Shown: piece by piece, positions 44,291-53,718 of the stretch
Layout: the number at the start of each line of letters is the position of its first letter
Numbering within the stretch: position 1 is the stretch's first letter
NCBI GenBank assembly: GCA_040702975.1
Contig: CP159990.1
Coordinates: 496,001 to 560,000, forward strand
DNA length: 64,000 nucleotides
Source of the DNA: Roseburia hominis
Lineage (GTDB): Bacteria; Bacillota; Clostridia; Lachnospirales; Lachnospiraceae
Reading direction: 5' to 3'
Made by a program: the position numbers and the translations under genes
Notes under the pieces: model-generated
Told to the model about the DNA's origin: nothing
Databases searched by the model: none
The model's input: the letters and a program-made list of their open reading frames with translations, nothing else

Positions 44291-45097
44291 ATGGGAAATC
44301 AAAGTGTATTTGAACGGGTCGAGAAGAAATATAGAATGAACCGAAAGCAGTATGAAGCATTTCTAAATGCGGCGGAAGGGAAAATTCATGCAGACAAATA
44401 CGGACTTCACACGATCCGCAATATTTATTATGATACGCAGGACTACGAGCTGATCCGAAGCTCTATTGAGAAGCCGAAATATAAAGAAAAATTCCGGCTG
44501 CGCGGATATGGCGAGATCAGGGAGAACAGTCCGGTATTCCTGGAAATTAAGAAAAAGTATAATGGCGTGGTATATAAACGCCGGACGGAGCTGCCATTTG
44601 GGGAAGCAAAGGCTTATCTGGAGCGGGGAATCCTGCCGGATAATGACAATCAGATCATGAGGGAGATTGATTATTTTATGAAGTTTCACAAGCCATTTCC
44701 GAGGGTATATCTTGCTTATGACCGGGTGGCCTATCAGGGAGATGAGGAGGCCGAACTGCGGATCACGATAGACAGGAATATCCGCAGCCGCCGCCACCAT
44801 CTGGAGCTTTCCTATGACGGGGAATGTACTTTACTGAGTCCGGGAGAATATTTGATGGAGATTAAAGTGGATACGGCATATCCACTGTGGCTGGCAGATC
44901 TGTTATGTGAGCTTCAGATTTATCCGGTCTCATTTTCTAAATATGGGGCGGTGTACGCGAAGGCTTTGATGGCCGGTGAAATTTGCCTGGATATGGAAGA
45001 ACGGGTAAAAATGCAGGCCGAAATGCGAACGGAAGTGCAGGCGGAAACACAGTCGGAAATTTCTGCGAAAGTGCAGATGGAAATGCAGGCCGTGTGA
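44291..45097 (+). CDS. VTC-domain protein (polyphosphate polymerase-like)
   Basis: 268-residue VTC-fold protein of the CYTH-like triphosphate tunnel superfamily: VEKKYRMNRKQYEAF, IYYDTQDYELIR, then KEKFRLRGYG, VFLEIKKKYNGVVYKRR and LMEIKVDTAYPLW, with alternating charged residues that would line the tunnel. Eukaryotic VTC4 makes polyphosphate; bacterial relatives are often next to CotH or DUF4956 genes. The tail (last 30 residues) is a Gln/Glu/Met-rich repeat. The frame opens at 44261, but AGGAGGG points to the ATG at 44291. First gene of a three-gene operon. Confidence 0.85.
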   Translation: MGNQSVFERVEKKYRMNRKQYEAFLNAAEGKIHADKYGLHTIRNIYYDTQDYELIRSSIEKPKYKEKFRLRGYGEIRENSPVFLEIKKKYNGVVYKRRTELPFGEAKAYLERGILPDNDNQIMREIDYFMKFHKPFPRVYLAYDRVAYQGDEEAELRITIDRNIRSRRHHLELSYDGECTLLSPGEYLMEIKVDTAYPLWLADLLCELQIYPVSFSKYGAVYAKALMAGEICLDMEERVKMQAEMRTEVQAETQSEISAKVQMEMQAV

Positions 45098-45191
45098 TCA
45101 GGAAAGAGTAGTGAGGCCAAGGAGCCAAAGTTTACGGCAGCTTGCGTAGCATGAGATGATAAAATAAGGAAAAGAGTAAGGAGATAAGAAG

Positions 45192-45866
45192 ATGTTTACG
45201 AGTGTTTTGGGAAATGTAGAGGGAAGTTTGACGATGCAGAACGCACTGCTCTGTGCGGGCGTATCTTTACTTTTGGGGCTGGTGATCGCAGTCATTTACC
45301 GGAGTCAGGGGACGTGCAGTAAGAATTTTATGATCACGCTGGTGCTGCTTCCGGTGTTGGTGCAGATGGTGATTATGTTGGTAAACGGTAATCTGGGAAC
45401 GAGCGTGGCGGTGCTGGGAACATTTAGCCTGGTGCGCTTTCGGTCGGCGCCGGGGACTTCCAAGGAGATTGCGGCTATTTTCTTCGCGATGGCGATCGGG
45501 CTTGCGACGGGAACCGGATTTTTGTCCTTTGCTGCGGCGATGACCGTAGTGGTGGGAGCGACGTTTGTGGCTTTGGAGAGAATTCCCTTCGATGAGTGGA
45601 AGCAGAATGAGAAGGATCTGCGGATTACGATCGCGGAAAATCTGGATTACACGGAGATTTTTGAGGATATTTTTGAAAGATATACTTCCCGGCGCAGACT
45701 CCTGCGGGTAAAGACGACGAATCTCGGAAGTATGTATGAGCTGGATTACCATATTACTTTGAAGGATATGAGGCAGGAGAAAGAAATGATCGATGCGATT
45801 CGCTGCCGGAATGGGAATCTGACGATTGTCTGCGGGCGGCGGCAGACGGTACAGGAGGAATTGTGA
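45192..45866 (+). CDS. DUF4956 membrane protein
   Basis: 224-residue protein with four membrane segments in the first 125 residues (ALLCAGVSLLLGLVIAVIY, then FMITLVLLPVLVQMVIMLV and two Gly/Ala-rich ones). It carries the DUF4956 signature GTFSLVRFRSAPGTSKEIAAIF. The C-terminal cytoplasmic domain resembles a ferredoxin fold. Function unknown; it consistently pairs with VTC-domain proteins. It overlaps the next gene by one base. Confidence 0.85.
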   Translation: MFTSVLGNVEGSLTMQNALLCAGVSLLLGLVIAVIYRSQGTCSKNFMITLVLLPVLVQMVIMLVNGNLGTSVAVLGTFSLVRFRSAPGTSKEIAAIFFAMAIGLATGTGFLSFAAAMTVVVGATFVALERIPFDEWKQNEKDLRITIAENLDYTEIFEDIFERYTSRRRLLRVKTTNLGSMYELDYHITLKDMRQEKEMIDAIRCRNGNLTIVCGRRQTVQEEL

Positions 45867-48064
45867 TGGCGAGAAGAAAATATATTGCCCTGTTTTTGTG
45901 TGCGGCGCTTTTGGGTACTTTGTGCGGGTGCAGCCAGAAGGAGGCCGGGGAGGAGTACGTATCGGACTTGTCGGGGCATGCGACGGTGTCAAAGGTGACA
46001 CTTACTGAGGGAAAGTACAGTGAGGAAAAGCTGGACGATACCTGGGACGAAAATGCTGCGATATCCCTGAAACTTGAGGAAGACCGCATCAGCGCGTCTG
46101 GAGTAAGTGAAACGGGCATGGATGGAGTTATGATTGAGGGAAGTACGGCGACGATTTCAAAAGCCGGAACATATATCCTGTCCGGCAGTTTGAAGGACGG
46201 GCAGATTGTGGTAGATGCGGATAAGAATGACTATGTGAAGCTTGTTTTAAATGGCGCAGACATTACTTGTGCGGATTCGGCGCCCATTTACAGTAAGGGC
46301 GGCAACCTGATCATCACGCTGGCGGAAAATACGGAAAATACTGTCACGGACGGGGAAAGTTATGTGTTCGAAGAAGGAGAGGACGAACCGTCGGCAGCCA
46401 TTTTTGCGAAAGATGACCTGAGTTTTAATGGAAAGGGAGCTTTGTATGTAAATGCGAATTATAACCATGCGGTGCAAAGTAAGGATGACTTAAAATTCGT
46501 GGCAGGCACTTATGTGATGAAGGCAGCAGGCGATGCGGTGGTCGGAAAGGACAGTGTGTCCGTAAAAGACGGCAATTTTACGATAGAATCCGGGGAGGAC
46601 GGCATCAAGGCGACGAACATAGAGGATCCCGGGAAAGGGTATGTGCTGATTGAAAATGGTACCTTTCAGATTACGGCAGGAGGCGATGGGATTCAGGCGG
46701 AGACACTTCTGCGGGTAAATGATGGGAAACTGGATATCGTAACTGGCGGCGGAAGCGGTGAGGCTGTGATAACAGGCGATATGATGGAAGACGGATTCCA
46801 CGGGCGAGGGGAAATGAAGGAAGGCGAAGCCCCGGAGGGTGGCGAGAGGCCGGAAGGAGAGATGCTGCAAGAAGGGGACAAATTGGAACTGGAAAAACCG
46901 GAAGGAGGAGACAGGCCGGAAGGTGAGATACCCCAAGGCGGAAAGGGGCCGAAAGGCGAGATGCCGCAAGATGGGAACAAGCCGGAAGGTGAGATGTCAC
47001 AAGGTGGGGACAGGCCGGAAGGAGAAATGCCGGAAGGCGAAGTACCACAAGGCGAAGTACCACAAGGCGGAGAGAAACCAGAGGGTGAAAGTGATTTTTC
47101 CGGGGATCCGCCCCAGGAAGAATTGCAGGAAAAAAATGATACGCCCGGCACGAATACAGATACCTCCGAAAATGGGGAGGGAGTTGTCAGTACAAAGGCT
47201 TTGAAGTCCTATGTGGAGCTTGTGATCGCCGGAGGTGAGTTTGAGCTGGATTCCTACGATGACGGCCTGCACAGTAATCAGAATGTAACGATAGAGGATG
47301 GAGCATTTACCATACAGGCCGGCGATGATGGAATTCATGCGGACCGTAACCTGACAATTGACGGAGGAACGATAGATATCACACAGAGTTATGAAGGTTT
47401 GGAAGGGTTTGATATTGTAATAAATGCGGGCGATATCAAGGTAGTAGCGTCAGATGACGGGGTAAATGCCGCGGGCGACGATGACAGTGCTCAAAATCCG
47501 GAAGATGATGCAACGCAGCAGGCGTCAGACGAAAAGGCGGAGAAGGAGGATTCTCCAGCAGGAAACGAACCTCAGATGAAGCGAGGCGGTTTTATGGCGG
47601 GAGAAGATCAGGGCGCGACGATGACGGTAAATGGCGGCACTCTGTATGTGAACGCGAACGGAGATGGCCTTGACGCGAACGGAGACATTCTCCTAAGTGG
47701 CGGAACGGTTACTGTGCATGGTCCGGCAAGCGGAGGAAACGGAACCCTGGATTATGCGACAAGCTGCAAAATCATAGGAGGCGTTTTCTTAGGCGTGGGA
47801 AGCATGGGAATGGCGCAAAACCCCAGTGATGATTCTACACAGCCCTCACTTGTCGGTACGCTTGATTCGGCAGTGGAGGCCGGAACGACGATTTCCGTGA
47901 AAACGACGGACGGTGCAACAATCGCGTCTGTTGTGACAGAGAAACGGACGCAGTGGTACGCGATTTCGTCGCCGGAATTGAAACAAGGGGAAAGTTATAT
48001 TGTTTGTGTGGGAGAGAAGGAGAAGACGGTAGAACTGAGTGAGGCTGTGACAGAGGTTAAATAG
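45866..48064 (+). CDS. Secreted lipoprotein with Cthe_2159-type carbohydrate-binding repeats
   Basis: 732-residue exported protein with a lipoprotein signal (FLCAALLGTLCGCSQ). The body has repeated right-handed beta-helix rungs of the Cthe_2159 family, such as DGQIVVDADKNDYVKLVLNGADITC, IESGEDGIKATN, SYDDGLHSNQNVTIEDG and GGTLYVNANGDGLDANGDI. Cthe_2159 binds acidic sugars and cellulose. In the middle (about residues 310-430) is a Gly/Pro/Glu-rich linker of imperfect GGDRPEGEMPQ units. AGGAGG (45853-45858) supports the ATG at 45866 rather than the GTG at 45863. It may bind wall glycans or plant polysaccharide; the VTC/DUF4956 link is unexplained. Confidence 0.85.
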   Translation: MARRKYIALFLCAALLGTLCGCSQKEAGEEYVSDLSGHATVSKVTLTEGKYSEEKLDDTWDENAAISLKLEEDRISASGVSETGMDGVMIEGSTATISKAGTYILSGSLKDGQIVVDADKNDYVKLVLNGADITCADSAPIYSKGGNLIITLAENTENTVTDGESYVFEEGEDEPSAAIFAKDDLSFNGKGALYVNANYNHAVQSKDDLKFVAGTYVMKAAGDAVVGKDSVSVKDGNFTIESGEDGIKATNIEDPGKGYVLIENGTFQITAGGDGIQAETLLRVNDGKLDIVTGGGSGEAVITGDMMEDGFHGRGEMKEGEAPEGGERPEGEMLQEGDKLELEKPEGGDRPEGEIPQGGKGPKGEMPQDGNKPEGEMSQGGDRPEGEMPEGEVPQGEVPQGGEKPEGESDFSGDPPQEELQEKNDTPGTNTDTSENGEGVVSTKALKSYVELVIAGGEFELDSYDDGLHSNQNVTIEDGAFTIQAGDDGIHADRNLTIDGGTIDITQSYEGLEGFDIVINAGDIKVVASDDGVNAAGDDDSAQNPEDDATQQASDEKAEKEDSPAGNEPQMKRGGFMAGEDQGATMTVNGGTLYVNANGDGLDANGDILLSGGTVTVHGPASGGNGTLDYATSCKIIGGVFLGVGSMGMAQNPSDDSTQPSLVGTLDSAVEAGTTISVKTTDGATIASVVTEKRTQWYAISSPELKQGESYIVCVGEKEKTVELSEAVTEVK
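46830..47100 (+). repeat. In-gene PEGE-rich imperfect repeats
   Basis: About nine imperfect units of the form GGDRPEGEMPQ within the Cthe_2159-type gene; likely a flexible spacer and prone to length change. Confidence 0.75.
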
Positions 48065-48080
48065 TAGGATAGATGATTGA

Positions 48081-48123
48081 AGGGTTATGATTTGAAGAGG
48101 ATTTTGAATCATAACCCTTTTTT
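48081..48123 (+). terminator. Terminator of the VTC operon
   Basis: 12-bp perfect stem (48081-48092 with 48107-48118), 14-nt loop, six T. Confidence 0.92.
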
Positions 48124-48125
48124 CT

Positions 48126-48210
48126 GCCAGGCATACCTGAGTAAAAAATTGCCAGAACTTCCTCTTAATGAAAAAAATTGTGTAGGGCCTGAAAAAATGA
48201 GGGGGGGGGG
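48126..48210. other. Left half of the palindromic repeat and a G10 tract
   Basis: TGCCAGGCATACCTGAGTAA at 48126 is the left block of the repeat without its stem, right behind a terminator T-tract. Ten consecutive G lie at 48201-48210, about 95 nt before the wall-binding gene. Confidence 0.55.
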
Positions 48211-48306
48211 TGCGGGAATGAATGAAACATGAGATAATAAAATTATGAAAATCCCAGCGAGGAAGAAAAAGTTTACGGTACTAGTCAGTAAGAGGGAGGA
48301 AACGCT

Positions 48307-49644
48307 ATGAAGAAGAAATTATTACTGATTTTAATGAGCGCAATGTTATCAATACCGATGATATCACAAGCAGCACCAGAGACGGAGCAGCCAGCAGAAA
48401 ATGTGAGCGTGCAGAAGGCGGCAGACCAGGGTAAATGGGTGAAATCAGGATCCAGATGGTGGTTCCGTTTTGAAGATGGTTCCTATCCGGCAGATGGTAT
48501 TATGGAAATTAATGGGGCACGGTATGGCTTTGATAAAGAAGGCTATATGGTGACCGGCTGGTATCTGGCGGCGAATGAGGATGGCAGCAGATCCTGGTAT
48601 TACTACGATAGCAATGGTGCCGGGCATACCGGGTGGTTAAAGTATCGTGGCCAGTGGTATTATATCAACAAGGGATATATGGTAAACGATAGTATTGAGT
48701 ATGTCGGCAATGAAGTGTATGGATTTGGCAAAGATGGCGTGATGGTAACCGGTTGGAATAAATTTCCGGTTATATAATGTGAAAATGTCGGCGGCAGCTG
48801 GCAGTCGTGGAGAGAGAATTGCTGGTTCTATTTTAAAGCAGGAGGCGCTGCCTACCATGGCTGGTTAAAAGATGGCAGGAATTGGTACTATCTGGATGGC
48901 GCAAAGGATGGCATCATGCAAACGGGCTGGCGAAAGATAAGTGGTAAGTGGTACTATATGGGCAGTGCAAACGACGGAGCTATGAAAACGGGCTGGCAGA
49001 AGATATCCGGCAACTGGTATTATCTGGGCGGTACAAATGATGGAACCATGAAAGCTGGCTGGCAGAAGATATCCGGTAACTGGTACTATTTTGGCAGTAC
49101 AGAAGACGGAAGCATGAAGACAGGGCTTCAGGAGATTAACGGTGAATGGTATTATTTGGGCGGTGCAGAAGGTGGAAGTATGAAGACCGGCTGGCTGGAA
49201 ATCGACGATGAATGGTACTATTTTGAAACATCAGGAAGCCGGCAGTCAGATGAAGGTCTGAGTGTTCCTGAAGGATTTGCTGTGCGGGAGTTATCAGATA
49301 ATCATGCTATTTTCCAGTTACAATATAATGGCTATTGGACGACAGACAAGATTGTGTATGACCGGAAAACGGAGGAATATTTAGTATATCGGACCAATAT
49401 TGATGTGAATACGCTGGAGAATATTAATTTTGATTTGGTTAAGAAGAATGCGGAGTCATTTGCTGAACATCATGATGCAGCGGAATATACGGAGTATGTT
49501 GATTATATCACTCTGGTAGATAGCGCACCGACGGTTGTGAGAGTTGCGATTATCAGAGACGGAGACAAGATCATATATGATTGCTTTGATTTACAGACTG
49601 ATCAGATGATCGATGTTCCGGGGGATATATTTACAGAGATTTAA
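48307..49644 (+). pseudogene. Choline-binding-like cell-wall repeat protein, split by an in-frame stop
   Basis: One reading frame runs from the ATG at 48307 (GGGAGGAAA ribosome site) to 49644, broken only by TAA at 48775-48777. Before the stop: signal peptide (KKKLLLILMSAMLSIPMISQA) and WW/YY repeats. After it the same frame goes on at once with SWQSWRENCWFYF and five to six more repeats such as GWQKISGNWYYLGG. A unique C-terminal domain of about 125 residues begins SVPEGFAVRELSDNHAIF. Intact length would be about 445 residues. Wall-binding repeats of this kind hold surface proteins on teichoic acid or glycan. Either a nonsense mutation or a sequencing error. Confidence 0.85.
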
Positions 49645-49663
49645 TAAGAAGACAGGTGCTTGG

Positions 49664-49702
49664 AAAACCGGAGCAGATTATGTGGGTCTGCTCCGGTTTT
49701 TT
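49664..49702 (+). terminator. Terminator of the wall-binding protein gene
   Basis: 14-bp perfect stem (49664-49677 with 49687-49700), 9-nt loop, six T. Confidence 0.93.
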
Positions 49703-49865
49703 GGCTTGAAGTAAAAGGCATTGACTGTTTAGAAAGAAAAAGGGTGTTCAAATGAATTCCCAATGTGAATAGATTTTATGCAAATTTTGTTTCATCAACG
49801 CGTGCATTTCTGTGGTGATGATAACTGGTTATAATCGAGGTTTCCCAAGAGGATTAATTAAATAA

Positions 49866-50040
49866 TTGTGTAGAACGGAAGGAGTTCTGGCGGATATCCT
49901 GGTCGGTCAGAGAACGGAGGTTGTCAGTATGATATTGCATATGACCTATGAAGAGCATGAGAAGCTGGTGAGGGAAAACGAGCGTAAAGAGGGAAAAATA
50001 TTGTTTGTGATTTCGGCGATACAAGCGAAGTGCAAGCAAG
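49866..50040 (+). pseudogene. Short remnant resembling an Rpn-family C-terminus
   Basis: Reads GVLADILVGQRTEVVSMILHM, then TYEEHEKLVRENERKEGKI, the kind of tail found in Rpn/YhgA-type proteins, from a TTG directly after a stop codon. No catalytic part. Weak call based on pattern only. Confidence 0.4.
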
Positions 50041-50157
50041 GTAACAATCCTGTTTTATTCTTCGGGTACTATTTCATAAGTGTATTTGTTATGCAAAATC
50101 TAAGTAAGGGAGCAGTCCTATATGGATTTGCTCCACTTTTTTGCCGGTGCCTTTCAA

Positions 50158-50203
50158 ACCTTATGAAACGGCCGAATGGCCATACGGGATGCCCTTGGGT
50201 ATA
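50158..50203 (+). repeat. Toxin 3' segment, copy 2
   Basis: 46 bases matching 41834-41880 except one G-to-A and one missing T, including GGCCGAATGGCC. No toxin ORF precedes it; the homology begins at what would be the last codons of the toxin. Confidence 0.9.
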
Positions 50204-50252
50204 CCTTAGTAAATGCTCATAGACTTTTATCCTATTTTTCACTAAAAATGGA

Positions 50253-50280
50253 TTGACTTTTCTATAAACTTATGTTTAAT
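50253..50280 (+). promoter_or_regulatory. Promoter candidate of the GH36 gene
   Basis: TTGACT (50253-50258), 16-bp spacer, TTTAAT (50275-50280), 120 nt before the start. Confidence 0.55.
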
Positions 50281-50402
50281 TATAATTATATTAAAAAGTG
50301 AATTAAATTAATTAGAAAATAAGTGAAACGGGAATGAGAACACAAGTGGATAGATGAAGCATTTAACGGACATATAAATTCCCGCGGAATGGAGGAAATC
50401 AT

Positions 50403-52589
50403 ATGGCGATTCGATATAATGAAGAACAGAAAATGTTTAAGCTGGACACTGACAACACAACATATATCATCGGCCTGACGGACGAAGGATATGTGGGGCA
50501 TGTCTATTATGGAAAGAGAATGCATGGATTTGGCGGCAAGATGCTTCTTAGGACCGAAGAACTGCCGAAAACTCCTTCGGTAAATAAGCGCGAGAAGTCC
50601 TCGTTTCTGGATAAATTCCCGATGGAATATTCTACGGCCGGAATCGGGGATTATCGTGAGAGCTGCCTGAACGTGCGGAATGAAAAAGGCTGTTCGGGGT
50701 GTGAGATTTTCTATGACTCACATCAGATTTTGGAAGGGAAACCGGGGCTTTGCGGGCTTCCGGCTTCCTTTGGAACAAGGGAGGAAGTGCAGACATTACA
50801 AATTACGTGTGTAGACCCGATTCTTCATTTGCAGGTGATCCTTTCGTATTCCGTATTTCCGGGGGAAGATGTGATTACCAGAAGTGTGAAGATTTGCAAT
50901 TTGGGAGCAGAGACGTTATGGCTGGAGAAGGTGTATTCCGCCTGTCTTGATATGGACAACCAGGATTTTGAGATGCTTACTTTGTGCGGTTCCTGGGCGA
51001 GGGAGCGGCATATTCAGAGAAATGCCATTGTCTATGGCAGGCAGCAGGTTTCTTCCACAAAAGGGGAATCCAGCCATCAGGAACACCCGTTCCTGGCGCT
51101 GGTGACTCCGAATACGACCCAGGAGACCGGAGAGGTCTATGCGATGAATTTTGTGTATTCCGGGAATTTTATCGCGCAGGCAGAACTGAACCAGTTCGAT
51201 CAGGTGCGAATGGTGATGGGAATCCATGCGGAGGAATTCCGATGGAAACTGGGATCCGGGGAGGAGTTTCAGGCTCCCGAGGTGGTCCTTGTGTATTCGG
51301 ACGCGGGACTCGGGAAAATGACACGCTCTCTGCATGATTTTTACAGGGTCCATCTGATAAGGAGCCAATTCAAATATAAGAAGCGTCCGGTGCTGATCAA
51401 CAACTGGGAGGCAACGTATTTTGATTTTAATACCGAGAAGCTGTTTGACATTGCGAGAGAGGCGAAGAAAAACGGAATCGAGATGCTGGTGATGGACGAC
51501 GGCTGGTTCGGCAGACGGAATTGGGACGACAGTTCTCTTGGGGACTGGAATGTGAATGAAGAGAAGCTGACCGGCGGACTAACGGATCTGGTGCGCCGGG
51601 TCAATGAGATCGGATTGGAATTCGGTATCTGGTTTGAGCCGGAAATGATCTCGCCGGATTCAGATCTGTACCGCACACACCCGGACTGGGCGATTCAGAT
51701 TGAGGGACGGGAAGTGACCCAGAGCCGCGCGCAGTACGTACTTGATCTGTCCAGAAAGGAAGTGCGGGATTACGCTTATGAATGTGTGGCGAAGATTCTC
51801 AGAAGTGCGCCGATCGCCTATGTGAAATGGGATATGAACCGCCAGCTTACCGACCTGGGAAGCCGGCATCTGGCAGCAGATGAACAGCAGGAGCTTTCCC
51901 ATCGTTATGTTCTGGGACTTTATGAGATGCAGGAAAGACTGGTAACGGAATTCCCGGATCTGCTGCTTGAGAATTGTTCCGGCGGAGGGGCCAGGTTCGA
52001 CCCGGGAATGTTATATTACAGCCCGCAGATCTGGTGCTCTGATGACACCGATGCGATAGAACGGCTGCGGATTCAGGAGGGAACGGCCCTGATCTATCCG
52101 CTTTCTACGATGGGGGCGCACGTGAGCGATTGCCCGAATCATGCTGTGGGAAGATCTACTCCGTTTGAGACCAGAGGGCACGTGGCGCTTGCGGGAACTT
52201 TCGGCTATGAACTGGATATTACGAAGATTCCACAGACAGAGCGGGATCAGATTCAGGGGCAGGTGGAGATGTGCCACAAATATCAGGGATTGATCCAGAC
52301 CGGAGATTATTACCGGATCGCTTCCTGGACGGACCGGAAGCCGTTTGACTGCTGGGAGGTTGCGGCGAAAGACGGCTCTGAGGCTTTGGTGACCTGTGTG
52401 CAGGTTCTGGGGCGCACCTCGGTTCACAGCAGAATCATACGTTTAAAGGGACTGACAAGCGATGGAATATATCGGTTGGAAGGAACGGAAGAGGTCTATC
52501 GGGGAGAGGAACTTAAGAACTGTGGATTTGCGGTGAGAGATTTGAAAGGAGATTTCCAGAGCAGGATATATCATTTTGTACGTCAATAA
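50403..52589 (+). CDS. Alpha-galactosidase (GH36)
   Basis: 728-residue cytoplasmic enzyme (no signal) removing alpha-1,6-galactose from raffinose-type sugars or galactomannan oligosaccharides. It has an N-terminal beta-sandwich, then a TIM barrel with MDDGWFGRRNWDDSSLGDW, the nucleophile Asp in YVKWDMNRQLTD and the acid/base Asp in CSDDTDAIERLR, and CSGGGARFDPGML. It ends 31 nt before the LacI gene start, so the two are probably cotranscribed. Context with the mannan genes suggests galactose side-chain removal. Confidence 0.93.
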   Translation: MAIRYNEEQKMFKLDTDNTTYIIGLTDEGYVGHVYYGKRMHGFGGKMLLRTEELPKTPSVNKREKSSFLDKFPMEYSTAGIGDYRESCLNVRNEKGCSGCEIFYDSHQILEGKPGLCGLPASFGTREEVQTLQITCVDPILHLQVILSYSVFPGEDVITRSVKICNLGAETLWLEKVYSACLDMDNQDFEMLTLCGSWARERHIQRNAIVYGRQQVSSTKGESSHQEHPFLALVTPNTTQETGEVYAMNFVYSGNFIAQAELNQFDQVRMVMGIHAEEFRWKLGSGEEFQAPEVVLVYSDAGLGKMTRSLHDFYRVHLIRSQFKYKKRPVLINNWEATYFDFNTEKLFDIAREAKKNGIEMLVMDDGWFGRRNWDDSSLGDWNVNEEKLTGGLTDLVRRVNEIGLEFGIWFEPEMISPDSDLYRTHPDWAIQIEGREVTQSRAQYVLDLSRKEVRDYAYECVAKILRSAPIAYVKWDMNRQLTDLGSRHLAADEQQELSHRYVLGLYEMQERLVTEFPDLLLENCSGGGARFDPGMLYYSPQIWCSDDTDAIERLRIQEGTALIYPLSTMGAHVSDCPNHAVGRSTPFETRGHVALAGTFGYELDITKIPQTERDQIQGQVEMCHKYQGLIQTGDYYRIASWTDRKPFDCWEVAAKDGSEALVTCVQVLGRTSVHSRIIRLKGLTSDGIYRLEGTEEVYRGEELKNCGFAVRDLKGDFQSRIYHFVRQ

Positions 52590-52620
52590 AAGGCGGGCGG
52601 GTGAAGTGGAGGTGTGTGAA

Positions 52621-53652
52621 ATGCGGAAGGTTCGTCTTGCAGATATAGCGGAAAAAGTGGGAGTGAGCACGGTCACGGTGCATAACGCTCTTATGGGGCA
52701 TAAAGGCGTCAGTGAATCCATGCGGACACAGATACAGGAGACGGCCCGGGAGATGGGGTATGAACCTGTGGCGGCAAATAAAGGGAAAAAAGCAGCGGAG
52801 CAGGGAGAATTTCGCAAGATCGGCGTTCTGATCGCAGAGAATTATCTTGCGGAATATGCCACATATTACTGGAAAATGTATCAGGAGCTGTCCCTGATCG
52901 CCACGGAGAGAAGATGCTATACCACGATTGAGGTGTTGAAAAAGAATGCGGAGAAAAGGACGCTGGAGATGCCGGTGATCGTCAAAGAACATGGAATCGA
53001 CGGGCTGATCATCATCGGCTACATAGATAAGAAATATATCCGGGCTTTGAAGGCGTATACGGATATACCGATTGTTTTCCTGGATTTCTATGACAACGAG
53101 ATCGCGAAGGATTCGGTCATTGCGGATAATTTCCAGGGAATGTACCAGATGACGGAGCTTTTGTTTGAACAGGGGATTGAGAAGATCGGATTCATCGGTT
53201 CCATCTATGCGACCAGCAGTATTATGGACAGGTACTGTGGTTTCATGAAATCCATGCTGGAGCATCATAAAACGGTTCCGGCTGAATGGGTGGTCGAGGA
53301 CCGTGACGAGTGGGGGCAGATCGGCTTTGAACTGCCGAAATGTCTGCCGGAAGCGTTTGTGTGCAACTGCGATGTGGTGGCGGGCCTCCTTGTGAATAAG
53401 CTGGCAGAGAAGGGAATCCGGGTGCCGGAGGATATTTCAGTCGTGGGATTTGATAATTTCCTTGCTGCCGGAATCGGATTTACGGATCTGAAGATCACGA
53501 CCTACGAGGTGAACAGCAAGGCGATGTCCAAGGTGGCGGTGGATAAGCTGTTAAAGCAGTTGAAAAATCCGCTAAAGGGCAGGAATCTTGAAATCGTGTC
53601 AGGTCAGGTCGTCTGGAAGAATAGTGTTAAAGTGAAAGCGGATAGGGAATAG
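52621..53652 (+). CDS. LacI-family transcriptional regulator
   Basis: 343-residue repressor type: N-terminal HTH with hinge (VRLADIAEKVGVSTVTVHNALMGHKGVS) and periplasmic-binding-like sensor domain (IGVLIAENYLAEYATYYWKM, then VPEDISVVGFDNF). The frame opens upstream at 52576, but GGAGGTG places the start at the ATG at 52621. Likely controls the GH36 gene and the adjacent mannan-oligosaccharide operon. Confidence 0.93.
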   Translation: MRKVRLADIAEKVGVSTVTVHNALMGHKGVSESMRTQIQETAREMGYEPVAANKGKKAAEQGEFRKIGVLIAENYLAEYATYYWKMYQELSLIATERRCYTTIEVLKKNAEKRTLEMPVIVKEHGIDGLIIIGYIDKKYIRALKAYTDIPIVFLDFYDNEIAKDSVIADNFQGMYQMTELLFEQGIEKIGFIGSIYATSSIMDRYCGFMKSMLEHHKTVPAEWVVEDRDEWGQIGFELPKCLPEAFVCNCDVVAGLLVNKLAEKGIRVPEDISVVGFDNFLAAGIGFTDLKITTYEVNSKAMSKVAVDKLLKQLKNPLKGRNLEIVSGQVVWKNSVKVKADRE

Positions 53653-53718
53653 GCGGGGAGTTTGGGCTGCCTAAAATATAGAGAAGAATTTTGGCGATTG
53701 TTAAATATATTGAAGTGA

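Larger units (their letters stand above)
49645..50402. other. 758-nt region of gene debris before the GH36 gene
   Basis: Holds a strong terminator, a possible Rpn-type remnant, a small hairpin (GGAGCA/TGCTCC around 50109-50134 with T-tail), the stray toxin 3' segment and the GH36 promoter. I see no intact gene. Confidence 0.7.
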
